A stretch of DNA of 64,000 nucleotides from Mycobacterium sp. 1164966.3 (GTDB taxonomy: Bacteria > Actinomycetota > Actinomycetes > Mycobacteriales > Mycobacteriaceae), in contig NZ_LZSG01000044.1 in NCBI RefSeq assembly GCF_001665395.1, positions 310,001 to 374,000 of the forward strand. Reading direction: 5' to 3'. Numbering within the stretch: position 1 is the stretch's first letter; each line of letters begins with the position of its first letter. Made by a program: the position numbers and the translations under genes. A model generated the notes under the pieces. The model saw nothing but the letters and a program-made list of their open reading frames with translations, searched no databases and was not told the origin of the DNA. Below, one piece after another: positions 9,107 to 17,613 of this stretch.

Positions 9107-10075
9107 TCACCGAAGTTCGTCGATGATCGCGGCGAGCGTCGCCGAACCGATCGGCGTCGGCTGGTACAGGCAGACCGTGTCGGAGATCCCGTCGACGCGG
9201 TCCCGAATATACGCCGCGATTTCGGCGGGTGTGCCGCACGCCGCCAGGGTGTGCATGATCTCGTCGGAGATCAAACCGCCCATCTGCTGCCAGCGCCCCT
9301 GCTTAGACATCGCATTGAGTTCGGGCTGCAGGTCCTCCCAGCCGTGTGCGGCCAGCACCGGCCGATACGCCGGGGTGGACCCGTAGAACGCCAGCAACCG
9401 CCGGGTGGCCGCGGCGGCCGAGTCCGTGTCGCCCGCAGACACGATGATCTCGGGAATGATGACGAAGTCCTCCGGCCGCCGGCCGCCTGCCTGCAACCCG
9501 GCGCGCACCGCCGGCATCGTGGACTCGCGCAGGAACTGCTTGGACCCGAACGGCATCACCAGGAGACCGTCGGCGTGCTCGGCGGTGGCGCGGGTCAACC
9601 TCGGCCCCAGTGCACCCACGTAGATCGGCGGCGGACCGTAGGGGTTCGCGCCGGGATTGAACGTGGGCGTCATCAGCGTGTGGCGGTAATACTCGCCGCG
9701 AAAGTCCAAGCGGCCGCCGAAGTTCCATGACTCGAAGATCGCGCGCAAGGCACCGATCAGTTCGGTCATGCGGGCGACGGGGTTGTCGAATTGAGCCCCG
9801 AACCGCTTCTCGATCTGCGGCCGGATCTGGGTGCCGAGACCTAGAAAAAACCGTCCGCCGCTCAGCAGCTGGTGATCGTTGGCCTGATGGGCCAGGTGTA
9901 TCGGGTTACGCGGAAACGCGATCGCCACATTCGTCATCAGGTCCAGGCCGCCTACCGTGGCCGCCAGCGTCAACGGCGCGAACACGTCGTGCGGCCCTTC
10001 GAAGGTGGCAACGCCGCTGGCACCGGCGTCGCGCAGTTCCCGCGCGCGCTCGGCGGCATCGGTGAGCCCGTACAA
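9107..10075 (-). CDS. Luciferase-like (LLM) F420-type monooxygenase, start codon uncertain
   Basis: The protein is 322 residues from a TTG at 10075. It has the TIM-barrel pattern of the TIGR03617-type LLM proteins: GPHDVFAPL, a FPRNPIHLA segment, FFLGLGTQ, and YVGALGPRLTRATAEHADG. These enzymes use reduced F420 or FMN for oxygenation or hydride transfer; the substrate is unknown. The family's usual first strand (KVFTAL) is encoded in frame just upstream, but no ATG, GTG, TTG or CTG precedes it before an in-frame TAG. The gene sits between the Rv3169- and aofH-like genes, where I recall none in M. tuberculosis. Confidence 0.8.
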   Translation of the reverse strand: MYGLTDAAERARELRDAGASGVATFEGPHDVFAPLTLAATVGGLDLMTNVAIAFPRNPIHLAHQANDHQLLSGGRFFLGLGTQIRPQIEKRFGAQFDNPVARMTELIGALRAIFESWNFGGRLDFRGEYYRHTLMTPTFNPGANPYGPPPIYVGALGPRLTRATAEHADGLLVMPFGSKQFLRESTMPAVRAGLQAGGRRPEDFVIIPEIIVSAGDTDSAAAATRRLLAFYGSTPAYRPVLAAHGWEDLQPELNAMSKQGRWQQMGGLISDEIMHTLAACGTPAEIAAYIRDRVDGISDTVCLYQPTPIGSATLAAIIDELR

Positions 10076-10182
10076 AGCGGTGAAGACTTTAACGGGCCCA
10101 GGCTACTCAACAGCCCCCTAATCGCGGCCCGATGCCCATCAAAGCCCACACCCAACCGGCGAAATGCGGTTCACTGTAGGGC

Positions 10183-11529
10183 GTGACAAACCCGCCGTGG
10201 ATTGTCGACGTTGCGGTGGTGGGCGCCGGCTTTGCCGGACTAGCCGCGGCCCGCGACCTCAAACAGCAAGGCTACGACGTGCTGGTGTTCGAGGGTCGCG
10301 ACCGAGTGGGCGGACGCTCCTTTACCGGCAGCGTCGCCGGCTTGCCCGTCGATATGGGTGCCGCCTTCGTCGGTCCGACCCAAGACGCCGTCCTGGCCCT
10401 GGCGGCCGACCTGCAGGTCGACACCACGCCGACCTACCACAACGGTCAGAACCTGATCCATTGGCGCGGGTGGGCGCGCCCGTATCGCGGCACCATCCCG
10501 AATCTTTCGCTGACCGGCCTGCTCGACATCGCGCGGTTACGTTGGCAATTCGAACGAATCTCCCGGACCGTGCCCTGTGCGGCACCGTGGGATGCGCGCC
10601 GCGCCCGCCAGCTGGACGAACTCTCTTTCGGCGAATGGTTGCGCTCGGTACGCGCCACCGCGTCGTCGCGCGCCTTGATGGCCATCATGGCGCGGGTGAC
10701 GTGGGGGTGCGAACCCGACGAAGTTTCCATGCTGCATGCCGCCCGCTATACCCGCGCCGCCGGCGGCCTGGACCGGCTGCTCGACGTCGAAAACGGGGCC
10801 CAGCAGGACCGGTTCCCCGGGGGCACCCAGCAGATCGCCGAGGCCGCGGCGGCCGAACTGGGGGAAGCCGTGTTACTGAACGCGCCGGTGCGGCGCATCG
10901 ACCGGCATGGTGCGGGGGTCACGATCACCTCCGACCGGGGCCAGGCCGACGCCGGATTCGTCATCGTCGCGATCCCGCCGGCCCACCGCATGTCCATCGA
11001 GTTCACTCCCCCGTTGCCCAGCGAGTACGAGCAGCTCGCCACGCACTGGCCACAGGGCCGGCTCAGTAAGGCGTACGCCGCCTACCCGACACCGTTCTGG
11101 CGGGCCAACGGCTTCTCCGGCATGGCACTGTCCGACCAGGGCCCGGTGTTCATCACCTTCGACGTCAGCCCGCAGGCCGACGGGCCGGGGATCCTGATGG
11201 GCTTCGCCGACGCCCGCGCCTTCGACTCGCTTCCCGACGAGCAGCGCCGCCGCGACTCCCTGCGCTGCTTCGCGTCGTTGTTCGGCGACGATGCGCTCAA
11301 GCCCCTCGACTATGTCGATTATCGTTGGGGCGCAGAGGAATTCGCGCCAGGAGGCCCGACAGCCGCGGTGCCGCCGGGATCGTGGACCAGGTACGGGCAG
11401 TGGTTACGTGAACCGGTCGGACCGATTCACTGGGCCGGCACCGAGACCGCCGAGGAATGGACCGGTTACCTCGACGGCGCCGTCAGGTCCGGCCAGCGCG
11501 CGGCCGCCGAGGTGTCTGAACTGCTGTGA
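10183..11529 (+). CDS. aofH: Flavin-containing amine oxidase (aofH, Rv3170-like)
   Basis: The protein is 448 residues from a GTG. The FAD-binding Rossmann motif VVGAGFAGLAAARDL is at about 12-26, followed by the GRDRVGGRS dinucleotide motif, and a C-terminal flavin-contact segment WAGTETAEEWTGYLDGAVRSG. It should oxidise primary or secondary amines to aldehydes with release of peroxide and ammonia. The hydrolase gene converges on it six bases away, as in the aofH-hpx pair of M. tuberculosis. Confidence 0.9.
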   Translation: MTNPPWIVDVAVVGAGFAGLAAARDLKQQGYDVLVFEGRDRVGGRSFTGSVAGLPVDMGAAFVGPTQDAVLALAADLQVDTTPTYHNGQNLIHWRGWARPYRGTIPNLSLTGLLDIARLRWQFERISRTVPCAAPWDARRARQLDELSFGEWLRSVRATASSRALMAIMARVTWGCEPDEVSMLHAARYTRAAGGLDRLLDVENGAQQDRFPGGTQQIAEAAAAELGEAVLLNAPVRRIDRHGAGVTITSDRGQADAGFVIVAIPPAHRMSIEFTPPLPSEYEQLATHWPQGRLSKAYAAYPTPFWRANGFSGMALSDQGPVFITFDVSPQADGPGILMGFADARAFDSLPDEQRRRDSLRCFASLFGDDALKPLDYVDYRWGAEEFAPGGPTAAVPPGSWTRYGQWLREPVGPIHWAGTETAEEWTGYLDGAVRSGQRAAAEVSELL

Positions 11530-11535
11530 GGGCCG

Positions 11536-12522
11536 CTACGAGCTGATCCGCCGAATGTGCGGATGCCCGCTCATCGATTCGGCCAGTGCCCTCAGCTGGC
11601 GGTTCACCTCGTCGGGTTGCTCCAGCATCGAGCAGTGGCCGCCGGGCAGTTCGACCAGGCCGACGACGTTGGGCGCGGTGCGGGCGATCCGACGCGACTG
11701 GCTGATCGGGGTCAGCCGGTCGCGTTCGCTGCCGATGACCAACGTCGGCACCGTCAGTCCGTCCAGGCTGAGATACCGCGCGCCCAGGGACTCGACGAGC
11801 ATCCTGGCGCAGCCGCCACGGCCCGCGGGCGGTGTCTGCGCGAAAAGCTCGTAGATCAGCCGCGCCGCACTGGGATCCGCATCGGCCGCAACCGCCAGCA
11901 TGGCCACCACATAGCGGCTGGGCAACTGAGCCACGGCCGGGAGGGGGAACCCGCCGAAGACGCTGACCAGACCCCGTCCGGCCAGCACCCGCGCCGGCGA
12001 CAGCTCTCGCGGAACCGACAAGAAGCGCACCTTGCGCAGCAGATCACCGGTGGTGGTGTTGATCAGCGCGACGCCGTCGGCGCGCCCGCGAACCTTGTCG
12101 CGGTAGTACTGCGACCAGGCGGCGATGGTGATACCGCCCATCGAGTGTCCGGCCAGCACGGCCCGCTCACCCGGGGCCAGCGTCGCCTCCAGCACCGAAT
12201 CCAGATCGGACGCAAGGAGTTCGAGGCTGTAACCGCCTCGCTTCGGGATACCACTTCGCCCGTGGCCGCGGTGGTCGAACGCGATGACTCGGTAGTCGGC
12301 GGAAAGGTCGGCGATCTGGTACGCCCAGGCACGGATGGCGCAGGTGATGCCGTGCGTCAGCACAATCGGGTAGCCATCCGGCGGCCCGTAAACCTCGGTG
12401 TGCAGCGAGGTGCCGTCGGTTGCGCGGACAGTCAGCGTGTGATCAGGGATGAGGGGGCCGGGCACCAGGGCTTTGGTGGGGATTGGTATGCCACCCCGGC
12501 TTGGCTGTCGAGCATCCATCAT
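11536..12522 (-). CDS. hpx: Alpha/beta hydrolase (hpx, Rv3171c-like)
   Basis: The protein is 328 residues from the ATG at 12522, which follows a GGGGAG ribosome-binding site; a second ATG is immediately downstream. The nucleophile elbow is GHSMGG with Ser at about 127, the oxyanion region is LTHGIT, and the catalytic His is in GGHCSM near the end. Annotated in M. tuberculosis as a non-haem haloperoxidase, but this fold is equally that of esterases and lactonases. No metal or cofactor motif is visible. Confidence 0.87.
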   Translation of the reverse strand: MMDARQPSRGGIPIPTKALVPGPLIPDHTLTVRATDGTSLHTEVYGPPDGYPIVLTHGITCAIRAWAYQIADLSADYRVIAFDHRGHGRSGIPKRGGYSLELLASDLDSVLEATLAPGERAVLAGHSMGGITIAAWSQYYRDKVRGRADGVALINTTTGDLLRKVRFLSVPRELSPARVLAGRGLVSVFGGFPLPAVAQLPSRYVVAMLAVAADADPSAARLIYELFAQTPPAGRGGCARMLVESLGARYLSLDGLTVPTLVIGSERDRLTPISQSRRIARTAPNVVGLVELPGGHCSMLEQPDEVNRQLRALAESMSGHPHIRRISS

Positions 12523-12620
12523 CGCTCCCCCCTCGAACACGGCCCCGTTGCCCGTTCTCCGGATGTTCGCGAGTTTAACCCCAAATCAACCACAAACTCT
12601 GAGAATCGCCAGAGGAAACA

Positions 12621-14000
12621 ATGCGGATTCCGGCACGGCCGTGCAACATGACACCCGTGTCCCCGATTTCGCGTCGGGAGTTCTTGACGGCTACGGCGGG
12701 CGCGCTGGCGGCCGGCTGCGCGTCGGGGAGTCCGAGTCGGCCCGACAGCAAGTCGGTCCTGGTCATCGGTGCCGGGATGGCGGGTTTGGCGGCCGCGCGC
12801 CGGCTTTCCGATGCGGGCTGGCCGGTGCGGTTGATCGAAGCCCGCGCCCGCATCGGTGGCCGCGTGTACACCAACCGCGACTGGGGCGTGCCGCTGGAAA
12901 TGGGCGCGTCCTGGATCCACGGCACGACAGGCAATCCGCTGACGGAGTTGGCGCAACAAGCCGGGGTCCAGACCGTTCCGACCGCCTACTACGACTCGAC
13001 GACGCTGGCGGTTGATCCGCGACTGCGGCCGATGGACTACCACGAAACCGACTGGCGCGAGTTCGTGGCACGGGCCCGCGACGGGGTCGACGGCGGCAGC
13101 CTGGGTTCTGCCGTCAGCGCAGCGGCGACACGCGAACAGCTTTCCGACAACCAGCGCGCCCAGCTGGCCTTCTACCTCAGGACCGAAATCGCGGACGAAT
13201 ACGCCGCCGATGCCGACCAGCTCTCCGCCACGACATTCGACGAGGGGACGTACACCCGCGGCGACCAGGTCATCATCCCTGGCGGCTACGACGCCCTGCC
13301 GAAGATGCTCGCCAACGGCCTGCACATCGCGCTCAACACGCCGGTGACGGCGATCGCGCACCGAGCAGACTCCGTCGTGGTGCGGTCCGCCAACCAATCG
13401 TTCGAGGGAACCGCCGCAATCGTCACCGTGCCCCTCGGAGTGCTGAAATCCGGTGCGATCAGGTTCGATCCGCCTCTCCCCGACGGACACGCGCGTGCGG
13501 TGCGTGCGCTCGGTTTCGGGGTGCTGTCCAAGAGCTACTTCCGCTTCGACCGCCGAACGTGGAACGCGCAGAATACTTTTTACCAATTCATCGGCAACGA
13601 ACCGGGGTTGTGGGCGCAGTGGTTCACCATGCCGGTTGCCGCCGGACCGATCGTGGTGGCTTTCAACGCCGGCGAGGGGGGCCGCTCGGTCGAGTCGTCC
13701 TCCGCGCAGGAAGTGATGGCCGGCGCGGTGCCCGTTGCCCGGCAACTGTTCGGCGACGACGTCGCCGTGCTCGGAGTCACGACGTCGAGCTGGACCACCG
13801 ATCCGTATGCGCTCGGCACGTATTCGTTCCACGCGCCCGGCTCCGGTCTGGGTGACCGGCGCCGGCTGCAGGAGCCGATCACCGACCGGTTGTACTTGGC
13901 GGGTGAGGCCGTCGGCGCGGACAACCCGGCCACCGTGCACGGCGCCGTGCTCAGCGGACGATACGCTGCCGACCAACTGATGCGGCGGCTGTCACGCTGA
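12621..14000 (+). CDS. Exported flavin amine oxidase with Tat signal
   Basis: The protein is 459 residues. SRREFLTATAGALAAGC at about 18-34 is a twin-arginine signal ending in a lipobox-like Cys, so this is probably a Tat-exported lipoprotein. The mature part has VLVIGAGMAGLAAARRL for FAD binding, GGRVYTNRDWG, and the C-terminal LAGEAVGADNPATVHGAVLSG typical of polyamine/monoamine oxidases. An AGAGGA site lies four bases before the chosen ATG; ATG 12648 is an alternative. It is divergent from hpx. Export of a folded FAD enzyme by Tat fits the domain type. Confidence 0.87.
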   Translation: MRIPARPCNMTPVSPISRREFLTATAGALAAGCASGSPSRPDSKSVLVIGAGMAGLAAARRLSDAGWPVRLIEARARIGGRVYTNRDWGVPLEMGASWIHGTTGNPLTELAQQAGVQTVPTAYYDSTTLAVDPRLRPMDYHETDWREFVARARDGVDGGSLGSAVSAAATREQLSDNQRAQLAFYLRTEIADEYAADADQLSATTFDEGTYTRGDQVIIPGGYDALPKMLANGLHIALNTPVTAIAHRADSVVVRSANQSFEGTAAIVTVPLGVLKSGAIRFDPPLPDGHARAVRALGFGVLSKSYFRFDRRTWNAQNTFYQFIGNEPGLWAQWFTMPVAAGPIVVAFNAGEGGRSVESSSAQEVMAGAVPVARQLFGDDVAVLGVTTSSWTTDPYALGTYSFHAPGSGLGDRRRLQEPITDRLYLAGEAVGADNPATVHGAVLSGRYAADQLMRRLSR

Positions 14001-14082
14001 AGCACTGTGCGTGGTTTGAAGTCTCGCGCGCCGAACCGGTTCACGCGACGAATCGGCCATATCGACTGGGGCACTGATCAAT

Positions 14083-14523
14083 TCAGTGCTGACGCTCCAA
14101 AGCCTTGGCGCAGGCATCAAGGATCGCGAGGAAGCTGGATCGGAGCACCGGACGGCTCACCGCTTCCAGCAGCTTGCCTCCCGCCCACACCGGGTGGGTG
14201 TAGTTGGTCAGCCAGTCCACGCGCGTGCCGTCGCCGGACTCGGTGAAGGTCAAAGTGCCGCCCTCGTGATTGAACGGAGGAAACGAGCGCACGATGAGGT
14301 ACGTGTAGCTGCGCGGCCGGTCGTAGGCCGTGATGTCTTCCCGGAACCAGGTACCCGCACCGGTCACTTCCCGCACCACGCCCGCGCCGGGACCCGGCGA
14401 CCCTTTCGCATAACCGGCCCGGAAAACCAATGGGGCGGCGGCCAAGTTGGCCGGGTCGGCCAGCCAATCGAAGACCTCTTCCACAGGGGCTGCAATGGTG
14501 CGCTCCAAGTGAATCTCAACCAT
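14083..14523 (-). CDS. SRPBCC (START-like) protein
   Basis: The protein is 146 residues beginning MVEIHLERTIAAPVEEVFDWLADPANL, the classic polyketide-cyclase/START helix-grip start (described by IAAPVEEVFDWLAD). It forms a hydrophobic ligand-binding cavity; the ligand is unknown. It begins nine bases after the MerR gene stops, so the two form an operon. An alternative GTG start lies one codon upstream. Confidence 0.82.
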   Translation of the reverse strand: MVEIHLERTIAAPVEEVFDWLADPANLAAAPLVFRAGYAKGSPGPGAGVVREVTGAGTWFREDITAYDRPRSYTYLIVRSFPPFNHEGGTLTFTESGDGTRVDWLTNYTHPVWAGGKLLEAVSRPVLRSSFLAILDACAKALERQH

Positions 14524-14532
14524 CACGCAACC

Positions 14533-14877
14533 CTAACGTTCCGGACTGGTCTGCGACCTGGCCGCCTTTGCCGCCGCGCGCAGGCTGCGGTTGGTGGATC
14601 GCAGGTCGGCATTGTCGTCTTCCAGGTCGAGAATGCGGGCGATGCCGGCCAGGTTGATTCCGGCGTCGACCAGTTCACTGATGCGTTGCAGCCGGGCCAA
14701 GTCGTCGGCACTGTAGCGCCGGGTTCCTCCGTCGCTTCGAGCGGGCGTGAGCAGTCCGTAACGTTCGTACAGGCGCAGCGATTGCACCGGGATGCCGGAC
14801 AACTCGGCGGCTACCGAGATGCCGTACACCCCGCGGTCGGAGGCCGGCCCAGCGCTGGCGTCCATACGATCGGTCAT
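14533..14877 (-). CDS. MerR-family regulator, HspR-like
   Basis: The protein is 114 residues. The winged helix-turn-helix (YGISVAAELSGIPVQSLRLYERYGLL region, key residues SLRLYERYGLLTP and GGTRRYS) is at about 18-60, followed by a coiled coil with LEDDNADL. HspR-type MerR proteins repress heat-shock genes by binding inverted repeats. Its divergent partner is the small heat-shock gene, so it is the probable regulator of hsp18. A good AGGAG lies seven bases upstream of the ATG. No classical HAIR box was found, so its operator may differ. Confidence 0.85.
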   Translation of the reverse strand: MTDRMDASAGPASDRGVYGISVAAELSGIPVQSLRLYERYGLLTPARSDGGTRRYSADDLARLQRISELVDAGINLAGIARILDLEDDNADLRSTNRSLRAAAKAARSQTSPER

Positions 14878-14920
14878 CGGTTTTCTCCTGAAGTGCTTAC
14901 AGAAAACCTGTTTACCACAC

Positions 14921-14949
14921 TTGCGCTGTAATGTCGACAGTGGTATAAG
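14921..14949 (+). promoter_or_regulatory. Housekeeping-type promoter for hsp18 with overlapping dyad
   Basis: TTGCGC at 14921-14926 and TATAAG at 14944-14949 are separated by 17 bases, a near-ideal sigma-A layout. The spacer contains CTGT-N7-ACAG and outer arms ACCAC/GTGGT (14914-14943), the type of dyad a MerR protein binds between -35 and -10. The predicted start of transcription falls on the A of an ATG at 14956. Confidence 0.65.
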
Positions 14950-14955
14950 AAATCT

Positions 14956-15012
14956 ATGCCATTGGACATAGGTAATGGCTCCCGACGAGACAGAGATTGG
15001 AGTGAAAGGTGA
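14956..15012 (+). CDS. Leaderless 18-residue upstream ORF of hsp18
   Basis: ATG at 14956 lies six bases after the -10 box, so the mRNA would begin with this codon. The peptide is MPLDIGNGSRRDRDWSER, and its TGA ends five bases before the hsp18 ATG, overlapping a GTG in the alternative start frame. A six-pair hairpin GCCATT/AATGGC with ten-base loop (14958-14979) lies inside it. No protein family is recognised; the arrangement suggests translational coupling to, or regulation of, hsp18. Confidence 0.5.
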   Translation: MPLDIGNGSRRDRDWSER

Positions 15013-15017
15013 CCGCC

Positions 15018-15467
15018 ATGTTGATGCGTACTGACCCGTTCCGTGAGCTGGACCGTTTCGCCCAACAGGTGCTGGGCACGGCGGCCCGCCCGGCAGGGAT
15101 GCTGATGGACGCCTGGCGCGAAGGCGAGAAATTCGTTGTCGAGTTCGACCTGCCCGGCATCAACGTCGACTCGCTGGACATCGACATCGAACGCAATGTG
15201 GTGACCGTGCGCGCCGAGCGCCCCGGGCTCGACCCCAACCGGGAGATGCTGGCCACCGAACGGCCGCGCGGAGTGTTCAGCCGCCAGCTGGTGCTCGGTG
15301 AAAACCTCGACACCGAGAAGATCCAGGCCGCCTACAACGAAGGCGTGCTGCGACTGACCATCCCAGTAGCCGAAAAGGCCAAGCCGCGCAAGATTTCTGT
15401 CGACCGCGGCAACGGTCACCAGGCGATCGGCGAGCACGCCCAGAAGCGGGAGGTCATAGACGCCTGA
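15018..15467 (+). CDS. hsp18: Small heat-shock protein Hsp20 (18-kDa antigen type)
   Basis: The protein is 149 residues and begins MLMRTDPFRELDRFAQQVLG, matching closely the 18-kDa antigen I remember from M. leprae and M. avium complex. The alpha-crystallin domain runs from about 28 to 125 with FDLPGI, the GVFSRQL strand and the conserved AAYNEGVLRLTIP near the C-terminus. It is an ATP-independent holdase. The ATG at 15018 is preferred from that homology; an in-frame GTG at 15009 is possible. A divergent HspR-like gene and an upstream leaderless ORF frame its control. Confidence 0.92.
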   Translation: MLMRTDPFRELDRFAQQVLGTAARPAGMLMDAWREGEKFVVEFDLPGINVDSLDIDIERNVVTVRAERPGLDPNREMLATERPRGVFSRQLVLGENLDTEKIQAAYNEGVLRLTIPVAEKAKPRKISVDRGNGHQAIGEHAQKREVIDA

Positions 15468-15545
15468 TCGCGCGGATTGGCAACGCGGCGGCCGCGATCG
15501 GCAGGACGGTCACGGCCGCCGCATTCCGAAGAGGAAGGATCCGCG

Positions 15546-16232
15546 ATGAGCTATGAACTCAACGGCCAGTCGGCCGATGTCGAGCAAGCATTGGCCGGCG
15601 GGTCTCCACAGCGAGTCGGCTGGTTCCGGTTCTACTTCGCCGACCAGCGATGGGAATGGTCCGAGCAGGTGCAACGGATGCACGGCTATGAGCCGGGCAG
15701 CGTCACCCCGACCACCGAACTGGTTCTGGCCCACAAGCATCCGGACGACCGAGACAGAGTCGCCGCCACGATCGACGAAATTCTGCACACCAACCGAGCC
15801 TTCAGTACGCGTCATCGCATCATCGACACGCGCGGAAATGTGCATCACGTCGTCGTGGTCGGTGACCCGCTGTATGACCGCGAAGACGGTCACCACGGCG
15901 ACCGGTCGATTGCGGGGACACAAGGTTTCTACATCGACGTCTCCCCGTTGCCCGAACAGGCGAACGAGGATCTCGTCACCGCAAAACTGAGCGAGATCGC
16001 GGCCAACCGGGCCGGCATCGAACAGGCCAAGGGCATGCTGATGCTGATTTACGGCATCGACGACGAATCGGCTTTCAATGTGCTCAAACGGCTCTCGCAG
16101 GAGACCAACGTCAGGTTGCGACCGCTCGCCGAACAGATCGCCGAAGATTTTCGCGCAGCCGGCCCGGGCACGATCTCCCAATCAGCATTCGATCATCTGC
16201 TGGTGACCGCCCATTTGCGTGCCCGGCGGTGA
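15546..16232 (+). CDS. PAS-ANTAR RNA-binding signalling protein 1
   Basis: The protein is 228 residues with an AGGAAGGAT ribosome-binding site. A PAS domain of the PAS_3 type covers about 20-135 (key motifs WEWSEQVQRMHGYEPG and LVLAHKHPDDR). An ANTAR domain at about 150-205 has the helix-pair pattern RAGIEQAKGMLMLIYGI...AFNVLKRLSQETN. ANTAR domains bind paired RNA hairpins to prevent termination; the PAS domain supplies the signal. Its last 40 bases overlap the convergent STAS gene. A paralogue lies at 16953. Confidence 0.88.
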   Translation: MSYELNGQSADVEQALAGGSPQRVGWFRFYFADQRWEWSEQVQRMHGYEPGSVTPTTELVLAHKHPDDRDRVAATIDEILHTNRAFSTRHRIIDTRGNVHHVVVVGDPLYDREDGHHGDRSIAGTQGFYIDVSPLPEQANEDLVTAKLSEIAANRAGIEQAKGMLMLIYGIDDESAFNVLKRLSQETNVRLRPLAEQIAEDFRAAGPGTISQSAFDHLLVTAHLRARR

Positions 16233-16639
16233 AAGTCGTTGCCCGTCAACAGCTCTTCGACGTGCTGAACGGCTTCGGGAAGCGAATTGACGACGGGTAA
16301 GCCGGTATCGGTGAAAACCCGCATCAGCTGCCGCAGGGCGCTGCCGGCCACCACGCAGAACGGCTGACCCGGCCGACCTGTTGCAAGCAGCGCCCGGAAA
16401 CCGGAAACACCCAGAAATTCCAGGTGACTGACATCGAGAATCAACGGCACCTTGAGCTGGGCAAAATGGGCGATGGCCTGGGCGACAAGTTTGGAATTGG
16501 CGGCGTCGATTTCGCCTTCCATGCGCAACACGATGCCCGGCCCGCACTGGTCGGCGGTCAATTGCGCTCCCGCGCAGTCGACCACGCAGCGCCGATGATT
16601 GCAGCGCTGCGTCGGGTCCATCTCCGGAAGCGCAGTCAT
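16193..16639 (-). CDS. STAS-domain anti-sigma-factor antagonist
   Basis: The protein is 148 residues. The STAS domain (about 30-120) has IVLRMEGEIDAAN, LILDVSHLEFLGVSGFRAL with the Ser that is normally phosphorylated (FLGVSGF), and CVVAGSALRQLMRV. Such proteins release a sigma factor from its RsbW-like partner. With the STAS-HATPase protein at 22843 and a SigF-family sigma gene at 48002, a role in partner switching is plausible. An N-terminal CNHRRCVVDC cluster is unusual. The tail overlaps the end of the PAS-ANTAR gene. Confidence 0.82.
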   Translation of the reverse strand: MTALPEMDPTQRCNHRRCVVDCAGAQLTADQCGPGIVLRMEGEIDAANSKLVAQAIAHFAQLKVPLILDVSHLEFLGVSGFRALLATGRPGQPFCVVAGSALRQLMRVFTDTGLPVVNSLPEAVQHVEELLTGNDFHRRARKWAVTSR

Positions 16640-16952
16640 GTCATACCCCTGGGTGAAAGCTTAGCGCCATTGCGGCAAGGCGACATCAATCGCAAATAGT
16701 GGCGTCACCGATGGAAACGTGTAATTCCTCTGTGGAGCAGTGTATTTCGGATATACCGTCATACGCTGAGCCAGCAGCTCTTCGTTTCATGGACCTGCAG
16801 TCGTTATCGATTTCGCTTTTCGTCCCGGCCACGCCCCAACCCTTGGCACAAGCGATGATTCGATACTTCGCATCGGGCACAATCTTGTCCGAAATACGAA
16901 GGGCTGCGCGCGGCAGAGTAATCCACGACCTGCACCGGCATACCTTGAGACG
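16640..16952. other. Intergenic region, divergent promoters expected
   Basis: This 313-base gap separates the STAS gene (minus) from the second PAS-ANTAR gene (plus) and is less GC-rich than its surroundings. I see no coding frame with a credible start. ATACCC at 16631-16636 next to the STAS gene resembles a SigF -10 on the minus strand but has no matching -35. Confidence 0.5.
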
Positions 16953-17597
16953 GTGCGTGATGAACCGCAGTTGCGACCGCAGCAATGGTCGCGGGTGGGG
17001 GCCTTCCGCTACGTCGTCAGGGACGACCGCTGGGAATGGTCTGACGAGGTCGCGCATCTGCACGGCTATGAACCTGGCACGGTCGCGCCCACCACCGAAC
17101 TAGTCCTCGCGCACAAACATCCCGACGACAGGGCGACGGTCGCCGACCTGATCGAACAGGTGCGCCGGCACGGGATTCCATTCAGCAGCCGGCACCGGCT
17201 CATCGATACGCGCGGCGTCGAGCACGTGGTCATCGTGGTGGGCGATCCGTGGTACGACGACGATGGGCCGGCTGGTATTTCCGGCTTCTATGTCGACATC
17301 ACCGAACAGCTGAACACCGACGTGCAGGATCGACTGACCGAAGCGGTAGCGGCAATCAACGCGCGACAGAGCGTGATCAATCAGGCGATCGGCATGCTGA
17401 TGCTGCGGTACGGCATCAACGCCGACGCCGCATTCGAGCTGTTGTCGAAGCTGTCTCAGGACTCGAACATCAAGCTGCGGACCATCGCCGAGCGCGTGGT
17501 CGCCTCGCCCGGCGCACGTGATGCGATGCTGCAGTACGTGGATGGCATCCGTCCGAAAACCGTCGCGCAACGAGTGCGACAGCGGTTCAACGCATAG
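16953..17597 (+). CDS. PAS-ANTAR RNA-binding signalling protein 2
   Basis: The protein is 214 residues from a GTG. It shares the first paralogue's layout: PAS at about 14-120 (WEWSDEVAHLHGYEPG, LVLAHKHPDDR) and ANTAR at about 138-190 (RQSVINQAIGMLMLRYGI, AFELLSKLSQDSNIKLRTIAE). The two copies are clearly duplicates separated by the STAS gene. The gene likely controls termination of target mRNAs in response to a PAS-sensed cue, by family knowledge. It converges on the AraC gene 16 bases away. Confidence 0.87.
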   Translation: MRDEPQLRPQQWSRVGAFRYVVRDDRWEWSDEVAHLHGYEPGTVAPTTELVLAHKHPDDRATVADLIEQVRRHGIPFSSRHRLIDTRGVEHVVIVVGDPWYDDDGPAGISGFYVDITEQLNTDVQDRLTEAVAAINARQSVINQAIGMLMLRYGINADAAFELLSKLSQDSNIKLRTIAERVVASPGARDAMLQYVDGIRPKTVAQRVRQRFNA

Positions 17598-17613
17598 CTG
17601 CCGATCATCCCGA

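Noticed and set aside
16631..16636. GGGTAT on the minus strand before the STAS gene as SigF site
   Set aside because: Only three bases separate it from the ATG and there is no -35.
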